Shown one piece after another: positions 35,289 to 44,094 of a DNA stretch of 64,000 bases. The stretch's first letter is position 1. Each line of letters starts with the position of its first letter. The stretch lies in contig JAEWJI010000039.1 in NCBI GenBank assembly GCA_023386645.1, positions 18,811 to 82,810 on the forward strand, read 5' to 3'. The DNA is from Pseudomonadota bacterium (GTDB lineage Bacteria; Pseudomonadota; Alphaproteobacteria; Caulobacterales; Caulobacteraceae). A program made the translations under genes and the position numbers. The notes below the pieces were generated by a model. The model searched no databases, was not told where the DNA came from, and worked only from the letters and a program-made list of their open reading frames with translations.

Positions 35289-37772
35289 TTAAACCCGCCT
35301 CTCGGGCAAAGCGTAGGCGAGGACCTGGTCGCCGGCGGGCGTTTCCATGAAGTGATGGCCTCCCGTCATGATCACCAGATACTGCCGCCCGTTCGCCTCA
35401 TAGACCATCGGCGCGGCCTGGCCGCCGGCGGGCAGCACGTCAGACCAGACGGTCTCGCCAGTCTCGATGTCGATCGCCCGGATCAGGTCGTCCGTGGCCG
35501 CGGCGATGAAGATCAGACCCCCGGCGGTGACCACGGCGCCGCCGTTGTTCGGTGTCCCGATGTCGATCGGCAGCATGGACGGGATCCCGAAGGGCCCGTT
35601 CTTGCGCGCCTGGCCCAGCGGGCGATCCCACAGGGTCCGGCCCGTCGCCAGATCGATCGCGCGGATTCCGCCGTAGGGCGGCTGTTTGCACAGCATCCCC
35701 GTCACGCCCATCCGCCAACCGGCGTTGACGTCGATCGCGTAGGGCACGCCCCATTGAGGGTCGCCCGCGCCTTCGGCTCCTTCCGGAACACCGCCTCGCG
35801 AACCTGGGGTTTGCTCCTTCAGGCGAGGGTCGCCGCGCGGGAACCAGCCCATCTCGTTCGCCCGCTCGCGGGGCACGAGGCGGTTGTAATTCGGCATGTC
35901 GTTGTAGTTGGCGATGATCAGGCCCCGACGCGGATCGACCGCGACTCCGCCCCAGTCCGATCCGCCATTATAGCCCGGATACTGAATCCAGCGGCGCTCG
36001 CTCGTCGGCGGCGTGTAGATCCCGTCATAGGCTGCCTGGCGGAAGCCGATACGGCAGATCATCTGGTCGACCGGGCTCATGCCCCACATGTCGCGCTCGG
36101 TCAGATCGCGGCGCGCCAGGGTATGGTAGAGCGAGAAGGGCTGTGTCTGCGCGCGCTCTCGGGGCTCGACCCCGCCCTGGGGAACGGGGCGATCCTCCAC
36201 CCCCGTCAGAGGCTGCCCGGTGCGGCGGTCCAGGATGTAGATGTCTCCCTGCTTGCTCGGCAGGATTATGGCCGGAACCGGCCCCTGCGCGGTCGGGTAA
36301 TCGACAAGGGTGCCCTGCGAGCCAAGGTCATAGTCCCAGACGTCGATGCGCACCGTCTGGAAGCTCCAGCGGGGCTGGCCGGTGGCCACGTCCAGCGCGA
36401 CGAGCGCGGTGCCGAAGGCGTTCTCCTCGTCGGAGCGGTCGCTGGAGTAATAGTCAGCCGCGGAGTTGCCCATCGGCAGATAAACGAGGCCGAGTTCCTC
36501 GTCGCCGGAGGCCGTGGTCCACATGTTAGGCGTGCCGCGGGTGAAGGTCTCGCCCTCAGGCGGACGGCCGGTCTCGCCGGGACGGCCCAGGTCCCAGGCC
36601 CATTCGAACTCCCCCGTGATGGCGTCGAAGCCCTGGATCACGCCGGAGGGGGCCTCTCTGTACTGCCCGTCGAGCACCTGGTGGCCGGTGACGATGACCC
36701 CGCGCACGATGGTGGGCGCCGAGGTGATCGAGACCATGCCAGGTATGATCTCGCCCATACCTTGGGTGATCGAGACCTCGCCGTTCGCGCCGAATCCGGC
36801 GCACCGGCTGCCGGTGGCGGCATCGACCGCGACCAGTCGCGCGTCCAGCGTGCCGACGATGATGCGCCGGGCGCAGTCGACCGCCGCTGTCACCGCAGGG
36901 GCGTGCGCAGCGGGCGTGGCTCGGTCGGGTTGATGAGCGGCGGTCGAGGCCGCGGCGCCGCCGATCTCGAAATAGGCCACGCCGCGACAGGCGGCGGTAT
37001 AGGGGATGTAGTCGTCCGAAACGCGGGGGTCGTGACGCCAGCGTTCCTTCCCGGTCGCCGCGTCCAGTGCGATGATGATGTTGCGGGCGCTGCACAGATA
37101 GACGGTGTCGCCAATCTTCAGGGGCGTCGTCTCCGCCCCCCATTTGTCTTTCGGGATGTCTCCAGTGCGGTACATCCACACGCGTTCCAGCTGACCGACA
37201 TTGTCACGGTTGATCTGGTTCAGCGGGGAATAGCGCTGGGCCGCGTCGCCGCCGCCCCAGACCGGCCAGTCGGCTCCGTTGGAGGCGAGCGTGGAGGCGA
37301 CTGGCGTGAAGCGGGCGCCGGACACGGCGCGCTCGACGCTGGCTCGGTTGGCTTGAGCGACGACAAAGGCGCCGACGAGCATCAGGGCCGCGAAGGCGCC
37401 CAAACCCGCCAGTCGCGCTCGCTCTCCGTGCCTGCGCACGAGCGAGGGCAGGGCCAGGATCACCAGGAACAACAGCATGGACGGCGCCACGACGCGCGGC
37501 ACGAGCGCCCAGCCGTTTAGCCCCACCTCCCAAAGCGCCCAGATCAGGGTCAGGACATATACGGCGACATAGATCCAGGCGCCGAGCTCACGTCTCAAGG
37601 CGATGAGACCACCTGAGGCGACCAGGCCCAAGCCTGCCAGCGTATAGTACCAGGAGCCGCCCAAGACGATCAGCCAGACGCCGCCCACCACCAGCGGAAG
37701 TCCGACCAAGACCAACAGAACACCAAGGCCGACCACGGCCCAGCCGCCCGCGCTGCGGGGTTTCCAATCCAT
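35289..37772 (-). CDS. gcd: Membrane-bound PQQ-dependent dehydrogenase (glucose/quinate/shikimate family)
   Basis: These enzymes oxidise sugars, polyols or quinate in the periplasm and pass electrons to ubiquinone. The 827-residue protein has about five N-terminal membrane helices (residues 10-145). An eight-bladed propeller follows, starting near NGADWPVWGGG and QRYSPLNQI and ending in MVYEANGRQYLVIMTGGHH and GDQVLAYALP. Its layout matches Gcd rather than soluble methanol dehydrogenases. The actual substrate cannot be read from sequence. No PQQ biosynthesis gene is in the window. It diverges from ctaG with 76 bases between. Confidence 0.9.
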   Translation of the reverse strand: MDWKPRSAGGWAVVGLGVLLVLVGLPLVVGGVWLIVLGGSWYYTLAGLGLVASGGLIALRRELGAWIYVAVYVLTLIWALWEVGLNGWALVPRVVAPSMLLFLVILALPSLVRRHGERARLAGLGAFAALMLVGAFVVAQANRASVERAVSGARFTPVASTLASNGADWPVWGGGDAAQRYSPLNQINRDNVGQLERVWMYRTGDIPKDKWGAETTPLKIGDTVYLCSARNIIIALDAATGKERWRHDPRVSDDYIPYTAACRGVAYFEIGGAAASTAAHQPDRATPAAHAPAVTAAVDCARRIIVGTLDARLVAVDAATGSRCAGFGANGEVSITQGMGEIIPGMVSITSAPTIVRGVIVTGHQVLDGQYREAPSGVIQGFDAITGEFEWAWDLGRPGETGRPPEGETFTRGTPNMWTTASGDEELGLVYLPMGNSAADYYSSDRSDEENAFGTALVALDVATGQPRWSFQTVRIDVWDYDLGSQGTLVDYPTAQGPVPAIILPSKQGDIYILDRRTGQPLTGVEDRPVPQGGVEPRERAQTQPFSLYHTLARRDLTERDMWGMSPVDQMICRIGFRQAAYDGIYTPPTSERRWIQYPGYNGGSDWGGVAVDPRRGLIIANYNDMPNYNRLVPRERANEMGWFPRGDPRLKEQTPGSRGGVPEGAEGAGDPQWGVPYAIDVNAGWRMGVTGMLCKQPPYGGIRAIDLATGRTLWDRPLGQARKNGPFGIPSMLPIDIGTPNNGGAVVTAGGLIFIAAATDDLIRAIDIETGETVWSDVLPAGGQAAPMVYEANGRQYLVIMTGGHHFMETPAGDQVLAYALPERRV

Positions 37773-37848
37773 GGCGATCCTCCCGAGCCGCCCCTCTGGG
37801 AACCACGGTGAAGCTGATAGGTTCCGTCTCGAATCCGAGAGCTCGCCG

Positions 37849-38574
37849 ATGCCGCCTTATCCGACCTGGGCTCCTTACTGCGGACCTGGGCCCACCCCGG
37901 CCGAACTGATCGGCCGCTGGAACCTGGATCCCCTGCTGCTCGCAGCCCTCGCGGGGCTGACAGCGTTCGCCTGGTGGCGGGGCGCGCCGCGAGGGCCGCT
38001 CGCCGTGACCGTCATGGCCGCGACCCTGATCTTCGTCTCGCCCTTATGCGCCGCCAGCTCGGCTCTGTTCGCAGCGCGGACGGTGCACCATGTGCTCCTG
38101 CTTACGGCGCTGGCGCCGGCGATCGCGCTGCTGCGACCCGCGCGCGAGCCCAAGGGACTGTGGCTGTGGACGGCGCTGCAGGCCGCAGCGCTATGGGGCT
38201 GGCACGCGCCGACCGCTTACGGTTGGGCCTTGTCGAGCGACGCCATCTATTGGCTGATGCAGATCACCCTGCTCGGGCCCGCCGTGATGTTCTGGCGGGC
38301 GGTGTTCGCCAGCGGCGCGCTGGTCGGGGCGGGGGGATTGGCGGCGACCATGGTGCACATGGGCCTGCTGGGAGCGCTGATCACCTTCGCGGGCCAGCCG
38401 CTTTACGCGCCGCACCTTCTGACCAGCGTGAGCTGGGGGCTGGCGCCGATCGAGGATCAGCAGCTCGCGGGGTTGATCATGTGGGCGCCGGCGGCCCTCA
38501 TCTATCTGCTGGCCGCGCTCGGCCGGGTGGGGGGCTGGCTCGAATTGGAAGAGCGAGCGCGGGTGCCGGTATGA
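37849..38574 (+). CDS. ctaG: Cytochrome c oxidase assembly protein, CtaG (caa3) type
   Basis: CtaG-type membrane proteins are needed to assemble the copper site of caa3-type oxidases. The ATG at 37849 starts MPPYPTWAPYCGPGPTP; the frame is open upstream but lacks homologous character. About seven hydrophobic segments and a conserved histidine pair (RTVHHVLL) are present in 241 residues. This is the Bacillus-type CtaG family, not Cox11. The stop overlaps the next ATG (ATGA). Confidence 0.88.
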   Translation: MPPYPTWAPYCGPGPTPAELIGRWNLDPLLLAALAGLTAFAWWRGAPRGPLAVTVMAATLIFVSPLCAASSALFAARTVHHVLLLTALAPAIALLRPAREPKGLWLWTALQAAALWGWHAPTAYGWALSSDAIYWLMQITLLGPAVMFWRAVFASGALVGAGGLAATMVHMGLLGALITFAGQPLYAPHLLTSVSWGLAPIEDQQLAGLIMWAPAALIYLLAALGRVGGWLELEERARVPV

Positions 38575-39209
38575 TCCGCAAGCTGCGCGAATGGGCGCAC
38601 CCCCACACCCGAGAAGGACGCTACTCGCCGATAGGGATCACCTTCCACTGGACGATGGCCGCGCTTATCACTTTCCAGCTGTGGTGGGGGTGGCGCACCA
38701 GCCGGCTTGAAGTCGGGCCGCAGAAGCTTGAGGCCTATGAGATTCACGCCGCGGTGGGTCTGTTGATCCTGGTCCTCGCGTTGCTCCGAATGCTCTACCG
38801 GATCGTCATCCCCGGGCCTCGCAACGACGCGGACAAGCCTGGCTGGCAGCGGACCGCAGCGCACCTGACCCACTACGCCTTCTATCTGCTCTTCTTCGCC
38901 CTGCCGCTGTCCGGCTGGGCCATGCTGTCGGCCACCGGACGGCACATTCCGCTCTCCCTATTCGGCCTGCCCTGGCCGCACCTGCCGCTTGAGACGCTGA
39001 CGCGCGAGACTCGATGGCGGATCGAGGAGTGGGCGGAGCAGGCGCATTGGCTGGCGGTCTGGAGCATGGTGCTGCTCATCCTCGGCCACGCGGGGGCGGC
39101 GCTGAAGCACTACTTCTGGGACAAGGACGACGTGTTGCCAGGCATGGCGCCCGTGCTCGACGAACTCGGCGAGGATGAAGGCGCCTCGACGGGCAGCCCC
39201 GCGAGATAA
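38571..39209 (+). CDS. Cytochrome b561-family membrane protein
   Basis: The 212-residue protein has four membrane helices with histidines placed for two b haems (GITFHWTMA, YEIHAAVGLL, LTHYAFYLL and QAHWLAVWSM). Such proteins move electrons between quinone and periplasmic partners. It is coupled to ctaG by a four-base overlap. Its last 100 bases overlap the end of the opposite-strand dihaem cytochrome gene. Confidence 0.9.
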   Translation: MIRKLREWAHPHTREGRYSPIGITFHWTMAALITFQLWWGWRTSRLEVGPQKLEAYEIHAAVGLLILVLALLRMLYRIVIPGPRNDADKPGWQRTAAHLTHYAFYLLFFALPLSGWAMLSATGRHIPLSLFGLPWPHLPLETLTRETRWRIEEWAEQAHWLAVWSMVLLILGHAGAALKHYFWDKDDVLPGMAPVLDELGEDEGASTGSPAR

Positions 39210-39826
39210 GCCGATACGGCCTGAATCTCCGCCTCGGTGAGGCTGCGGCTGATCCCGAGCATCACGTTGCGGGCGTCGTTCCGGCGCTCGCTGCGCCGCC
39301 AGCGTTGGAGCTGGTCCGCCAGATAAGCCCGGGGCTGGCCGGCCAGCGCCGGCCCGCCGGGGGCTCCCCCGGCGTCGGCCCCATGACAGGTCGAACAGGC
39401 GGGAAGTCCCCGGCGGGGGTCGCCCCTTGCATAGAGTTCGTGGGCGGTGTCGGTCGACGACGTTTGGAATTGGTTGGCCGTGGCCGGAGGCAGGCCGGCG
39501 TACCAGGCCGACACCCGCAACATGTCGCCGTCATCCAGCGCACGCGCGATCGGCGCCATCACCTCGTCCCGGCGCCGGCCGTCGGCATAGTCGCGGAGCT
39601 GCTTCAGTAGGTAGCCCTGGTCCAACCCGGCCAGACGTGGCACGCCGGCACCGTCACCCTCGCCGCGCACGCCGTGACAGGTCACGCAGGCGTTGAGAGC
39701 GCCCCCCTCGCCGCCGCTCAGTGCGACGATCTCGCCCGTCTCGGTGAACCGGTCCGGCAGCGCCCGCGCGGGCGCGTCACAGCTGGCGAGCGGCGCAACG
39801 AGAAAGGCAAAGGCCAGGCTTCGCAT
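39110..39826 (-). CDS. Dihaem cytochrome c4-like lipoprotein
   Basis: The 238-residue product starts at the ATG at 39826 with a lipoprotein signal (MRSLAFAFLVAPLASC), so the cysteine at residue 16 should be lipidated and the protein anchored in the periplasm. Two haem sites, CVTCH and CSTCH, lie in two similar domains, the cytochrome c4 layout. A Ser-rich tail of about 20 residues is encoded by the 100-base overlap with the b561 gene. It probably shuttles electrons to the oxidase encoded nearby. Confidence 0.9.
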   Translation of the reverse strand: MRSLAFAFLVAPLASCDAPARALPDRFTETGEIVALSGGEGGALNACVTCHGVRGEGDGAGVPRLAGLDQGYLLKQLRDYADGRRRDEVMAPIARALDDGDMLRVSAWYAGLPPATANQFQTSSTDTAHELYARGDPRRGLPACSTCHGADAGGAPGGPALAGQPRAYLADQLQRWRRSERRNDARNVMLGISRSLTEAEIQAVSAYLAGLPVEAPSSSPSSSSTGAMPGNTSSLSQK

Positions 39827-39913
39827 CCGTGACCAACCCCGAGGTAATCGGGCGGTTCCGGGAACGGAAATGCAGCTTTGCTGTTGACCCTTCATCGCCG
39901 CCATGGGGGAGCC

Positions 39914-40300
39914 GTGTCTGTCGCCGACCTTCGCAGCCTGGTCGCAGTCGCAGGCGCCGGTCTCATCGCCGCCGCCTGCGGCGAGGCGCCCTCGCGACTG
40001 GTCAATCTGCCCGAGGGTGATCCCCCGCGCGGCAAGGCGGTGATCCAGCGGGTCGGATGCGGCGCCTGCCATACCATTCCCGGGGTCCGATGGCCCCAGG
40101 GCACGGTCGGTCCGTCGCTGCAGGGCTTCGCGGATCGACGCCTGATCGCCGGCCGTTTCCCGAACGAGCCGGGGACCCTGGCGCTATGGGTCCGCAACGC
40201 CCCGGCGTTGATCCCCGAGACCGGGATGACGCCCATGCCCCTGACGGAGGAGGAGGCGCGCGACGTGGCGGCCTACCTGTACACCCTCGATGCCGGTTGA
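39914..40300 (+). CDS. Monohaem cytochrome c lipoprotein
   Basis: The chosen GTG at 39914 has GGGGGA just upstream and leads into a short hydrophobic signal ending at the lipobox IAAAC. The single haem site is CGACH, with a candidate axial methionine in GMTPMPLT, in a class I fold of about 95 residues. The total is 128 residues. An earlier in-frame start at 39878 cannot be excluded. It overlaps coxB by 11 bases and is probably part of the oxidase. Confidence 0.82.
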   Translation: MSVADLRSLVAVAGAGLIAAACGEAPSRLVNLPEGDPPRGKAVIQRVGCGACHTIPGVRWPQGTVGPSLQGFADRRLIAGRFPNEPGTLALWVRNAPALIPETGMTPMPLTEEEARDVAAYLYTLDAG

Positions 40301-41243
40301 AGCCCTCCGCGGCTGGCCTCCGCCGGTCCTGGACCCGGCGGGACCCCACGCGCTGGCGGTGACCATTCTTGCCTGGGCCTTGCTGGCCATGGCCGTGCTG
40401 GTGCTGGCCGTCGTGATCGTCGCGCTCCTGCTCGGCCTCTTCGGCCCGCCGACATGGAAGGCGCGCCTGGGCCTAGAGCGTCTGGTGTGGGTCGGCGGGC
40501 TTGGCTTTCCCGTCGTGGTCCTCACCGTGCTGTTGATCTGGGGGCTCGGACTGACCAGCCGGCTGACCGCGCCCGTCACCGGAGAGGAGCTTCGCATTCG
40601 GGTGACGGGCGAAATGTGGTGGTTCCGGGTGGCTTATCTGGACGGCCAGGGCCGCGAGATTGTCCAGAGCGCCAATGAGGTGGTCATCCCCGTCGGCCGT
40701 CCCGTCGTCTTTGAGCTGAGATCGGCGGACGTCATCCACGCCTTCTGGGTTCCGCGCCTGGCCGGCAAGCTCGACATGATCCCTGGCCGAACGAATCTGC
40801 TGCGGCTCCAGGCGGACGAACCCGGCGCCTACGGCGGCCAGTGCGCGGAGTATTGCGGCGGCCCCCACGCCCTGATGGGCTTCATGGTGCGCGCCGTTCC
40901 GGCCGATGAGTTCGATCGCTGGATTGGGCGTGAGCCCCTGCCGCGACCGGCGCCAACCGATGCGCTCCGCGCCCAGGGCTACGGCGTCTTCATGGAGAAC
41001 GGCTGCGCGGCCTGCCACGCCATCCGCGGCACCCCGGCCGTGGGTTTGGCGGGGCCAGATCTTTCTACCGTCGGGTCACGCGCCATGATCGGTTCGGGCA
41101 TCCTGGCCAACAACCGCGGAACGCTCGCGGGATGGATCGCCGACAGTCAGGCGATCAAGCCCGGAAACCGCATGCCCACCTACAGCACCCTCTCGGGCGA
41201 AGACCTTCAGGCCGTAGCGGCTTATCTCGAGGGCCTTCGGTGA
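40290..41243 (+). CDS. coxB: Cytochrome c oxidase subunit II with C-terminal cytochrome c (caa3 type)
   Basis: Subunit II accepts electrons and passes them to subunit I. Two membrane helices lie in the first 100 residues. A cupredoxin domain follows with the CuA ligands H (DVIHAFWVPR) and CAEYCGGPHALM. Then comes a fused class I cytochrome c domain with CAACH and a methionine in NRMPTYSTL. The fusion defines the caa3 subtype. It overlaps the subunit I gene (GTGA). The length is 317 residues. Confidence 0.94.
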   Translation: MPVEALRGWPPPVLDPAGPHALAVTILAWALLAMAVLVLAVVIVALLLGLFGPPTWKARLGLERLVWVGGLGFPVVVLTVLLIWGLGLTSRLTAPVTGEELRIRVTGEMWWFRVAYLDGQGREIVQSANEVVIPVGRPVVFELRSADVIHAFWVPRLAGKLDMIPGRTNLLRLQADEPGAYGGQCAEYCGGPHALMGFMVRAVPADEFDRWIGREPLPRPAPTDALRAQGYGVFMENGCAACHAIRGTPAVGLAGPDLSTVGSRAMIGSGILANNRGTLAGWIADSQAIKPGNRMPTYSTLSGEDLQAVAAYLEGLR

Positions 41244-43780
41244 GCGAGGTCGAGGCGTCGATCGCCGCGCTCAAGTCCCGGTTCCCCACCAGCGAGGCCC
41301 GGCCCGAGGGCGAGCTGGAGGGGCTGGAGCGTGTCTGGGAGGCGCCGCGGGGCGCCTCCGTCATCACGGCGGTGAACAACAACATCGTTGGGGTGTGGTA
41401 TCTCGGAGCCGCCTTCCTGTTTTTCTGCCTGGCCGGCGTCCTGGCCCTGCTGATGCGTACACAGCTGGCCCTGCCGCTGACGGGGTTCCTGCCGCAGGAG
41501 ACCTACAACCAGCTGTTCACCATGCACGGCACGGTGATGATGTTCCTGTTCGCCGTCCCGGCCGTCGAGGCCCTCGGCGTGCTTCTCCTGCCGCAGATGC
41601 TGGGCGCGCGCGACCTGCCGTTTCCACGTTTGTCGGCCTACGCCTTCTGGGCCTACCTCGTGGGCGGGCTGGCCTTCTTTTGCTCGATCTTCTTCGGCCT
41701 GGCCCCCAATGGCGGCTGGTTCATGTATCCGCCGCTGACCGACAAGGATTTCTCACCAGGCCTGAACGCCGACTTCTGGTTGCTCGGCATCGGGTTCATC
41801 GAGATTTCGGCCATCGCTGGGGCCATCGAGATCATCGTCGGCGTGCTCAAGACGCGGGCCCCGGGGATGACACTGGCGCGCATGCCGATCTTCGCTTGGG
41901 CCATGCTGGTCTTTGGCGTGATGATCGTGATCGGCTTTCCCTCGATCATTCTGGGCACGCTGCTGCTGGAGCTGGAGCGCGCGCTGAACTGGCCCTTCTT
42001 CGACGCGACGAGGGGAGGGGACCCGCTGCTGTGGCAGCACCTCTTCTGGTTCTTCGGTCATCCGGAGGTCTACATCATCTTCCTGCCCGCCGCCGGACTG
42101 ATGTCGATGATGATCCCGACCATCGCCCGCACTGAACTGGTCGGCTACCGGCTCGTCGTTCTGGCTCTGATCGCCACGGGGTTCATCAGCTTCGGGGTGT
42201 GGTCGCACCACATGTTCACCACCGGGATGCCGAACATCTCGGTCAGCTTCTTCTCGTCCGCCAGCATGGCGGTCAGCGTGCCGGCCGGCCTGCAGGTCTT
42301 TTCGTGGATCGCGACCATCGCGGCGGGCCGGTTTCGGTTCAATGCGCCCGGGCTATTCATTATCGGCGGCATCATCACCTTCGTGATGGGCGGTCTGACC
42401 GGAGTGATGGTGGCACTCGTCCCTTTCGACTGGCAGGTCCACGACACCTACTTCATCGTCGCCCACCTGCACTATGTGCTGATTGGTGGCATGGTCATGC
42501 CGCTGTTCGCGGCCATCTATTTCTGGCTGCCCATGACCAGCCGGCGGCCGCTCTCCGATCGCATCGGAAAGTGGGTATTCTGGTTGTTCTTCACCGGCAT
42601 GCATCTGACCTTCCTGCCCATGCACCTGACCGGGCTCATGGGCATGCCCCGGCGCGTCTACACCTATCTGCCGGGCCGAGGCTGGGACTGGCCGAACCTG
42701 TTGTCGACCGTCGGCGCCTTCCTGATCGGAGCGGCCGTGGTGCTGTTCCTCTTGGACTTCGCTCGGCGTTTTCGGTTCACGACCGGCGATGACGCCGGAA
42801 ACGTCTATGGAGGCCCGACCCTGGAGTGGCTGCCCACCGGCCTTTACTCCGCCCGCAGCATTCCGGTGGTCACTAGTCGCTATCCGCTCTGGGACCAGCC
42901 CGAGCTGTCCCGCGACGTCGAGGCCGGGCGATATCTGCTCCCATTCACGGCTACTGGCCGGCGAGAGACCATCGTCACCAGCCCCGTCACGGCCGAGCCG
43001 CAGTATCTTCAGACAATGCCTGGCCCGTCGCCCTGGCCCCTGGCCTCGGCGGTGTTCACCGCAGGATTCTTCCTCATACTGACGGTGCAGCTGTACTGGC
43101 CCGCAGTGATCAGCGGACTGCTGGCGGTGGCATGCGTCGTCCGCTGGCTCTGGGAAACGGACTGGCGGGTCCCTGAGGAGACCGTCGACGTCGGCGCGGG
43201 CGTGCGCCTGCCCACCTATGTCACGGGGCCTGTCAGCCACGGCTGGTGGGCCATGATCATTCTGCTCGTCGTCATCGGCATGATCTTCCTTATGGCCGTG
43301 TTCAGCTACATTTTCCTGTGGAGCCGGGGCGGTCCTTGGCAGCCGCCGCCGGACCTGACATGGCTGGCGGGACTGGTGGCGCTAAATCTTGTCGGAGGCG
43401 CCGCCGCGGCGACGGCGGCCCGATTGATCGGGCGCGAGCGCCCTCTGGCCGTCGCCAGCGCCACCATCCTGGCTGCGGTCTCCGGCGCGGCGCTGGCTAC
43501 GGCGGCGTTGACCGGCTTTCTCGCTTGGCGCGCCGCGGGGCTCGACCCGACCGTCAGCGGCCAGGGAGCGACTGTCTACGCCTTGCTAAGCCTACAGGCG
43601 GTGCTGGCCGCGATCGCCACGCTAATGGCCATCTACGTCGTCGCGCGCGCGCTCAGCGGCCATCTATCCGCTCGACGACCCACGACCTTGCACACCGTCG
43701 GGCTGTTCCTCGGCTATGTCGCGGCGCAGGGACTGATCGGGGCGGTTCTCGTCTTCCTCTTTCCCGACCTTCCCTCATGA
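41240..43780 (+). CDS. coxA: Fused cytochrome c oxidase subunits I and III (haem-copper oxidase)
   Basis: This is the oxygen-reducing, proton-pumping core. The GTG at 41240 overlaps the coxB stop. Of 846 residues, about the first 570 are subunit I, with the haem ligand in TMHGTVMMF, the A1-type glutamate and cross-linked tyrosine motif GHPEVYIIFLP, and the HDTYFIVAHLHYV haem pair. After a linker (about 570-620) come further membrane helices resembling subunit III (SHGWWAMIILLVVIG, FSYIFLW). A I/III fusion is known in some caa3 oxidases and is larger than the usual 550-residue subunit I. Confidence 0.92.
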   Translation: MSEVEASIAALKSRFPTSEARPEGELEGLERVWEAPRGASVITAVNNNIVGVWYLGAAFLFFCLAGVLALLMRTQLALPLTGFLPQETYNQLFTMHGTVMMFLFAVPAVEALGVLLLPQMLGARDLPFPRLSAYAFWAYLVGGLAFFCSIFFGLAPNGGWFMYPPLTDKDFSPGLNADFWLLGIGFIEISAIAGAIEIIVGVLKTRAPGMTLARMPIFAWAMLVFGVMIVIGFPSIILGTLLLELERALNWPFFDATRGGDPLLWQHLFWFFGHPEVYIIFLPAAGLMSMMIPTIARTELVGYRLVVLALIATGFISFGVWSHHMFTTGMPNISVSFFSSASMAVSVPAGLQVFSWIATIAAGRFRFNAPGLFIIGGIITFVMGGLTGVMVALVPFDWQVHDTYFIVAHLHYVLIGGMVMPLFAAIYFWLPMTSRRPLSDRIGKWVFWLFFTGMHLTFLPMHLTGLMGMPRRVYTYLPGRGWDWPNLLSTVGAFLIGAAVVLFLLDFARRFRFTTGDDAGNVYGGPTLEWLPTGLYSARSIPVVTSRYPLWDQPELSRDVEAGRYLLPFTATGRRETIVTSPVTAEPQYLQTMPGPSPWPLASAVFTAGFFLILTVQLYWPAVISGLLAVACVVRWLWETDWRVPEETVDVGAGVRLPTYVTGPVSHGWWAMIILLVVIGMIFLMAVFSYIFLWSRGGPWQPPPDLTWLAGLVALNLVGGAAAATAARLIGRERPLAVASATILAAVSGAALATAALTGFLAWRAAGLDPTVSGQGATVYALLSLQAVLAAIATLMAIYVVARALSGHLSARRPTTLHTVGLFLGYVAAQGLIGAVLVFLFPDLPS

Positions 43781-44094
43781 GTTGCTGGCTGTACCTGTTC
43801 GCCGGTCCTTTAGTCTGGCTCGCTCATTTCAGCGCCGTCTACGGGGCCGCAAGCGTCGCAGATGTGATCGGCCGCTCGGACCAGCCAGCGGCGTTGTGGG
43901 CGGTCTTGATCCTCACGGCGATAGGTCTGATCGCCAACGCACTCATCGTGGCTTGGGCCGCTCGCGGGCCCGCTTTTTTAAGTTCGATGGATACGCAACT
44001 AGCCGCCTTCTGGCGGGCGGTCGGGGCTGGCGGCGCGCTCCTCTCCGTTATCTCGATCCTGTGGCAAAGCCTGCCGGCCTTGCTAGGGCACTGA
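43777..44094 (+). CDS. Small three-helix membrane protein of the oxidase operon
   Basis: The 105-residue product starts with an ATG overlapping the coxA stop (ATGA) and has three hydrophobic segments (about residues 3-25, 38-60 and 80-100). I do not recognise a named family. Position and coupling suggest an accessory subunit, such as a subunit IV-like stabiliser, or an assembly factor. Confidence 0.8.
   Translation: MSCWLYLFAGPLVWLAHFSAVYGAASVADVIGRSDQPAALWAVLILTAIGLIANALIVAWAARGPAFLSSMDTQLAAFWRAVGAGGALLSVISILWQSLPALLGH

Noticed and set aside
35208..37520. Long plus-strand open frame (770 codons) across the PQQ dehydrogenase
   Set aside because: It is the antisense shadow of a clear propeller enzyme; composition is Arg/Gly/His-rich and no family motif is visible.
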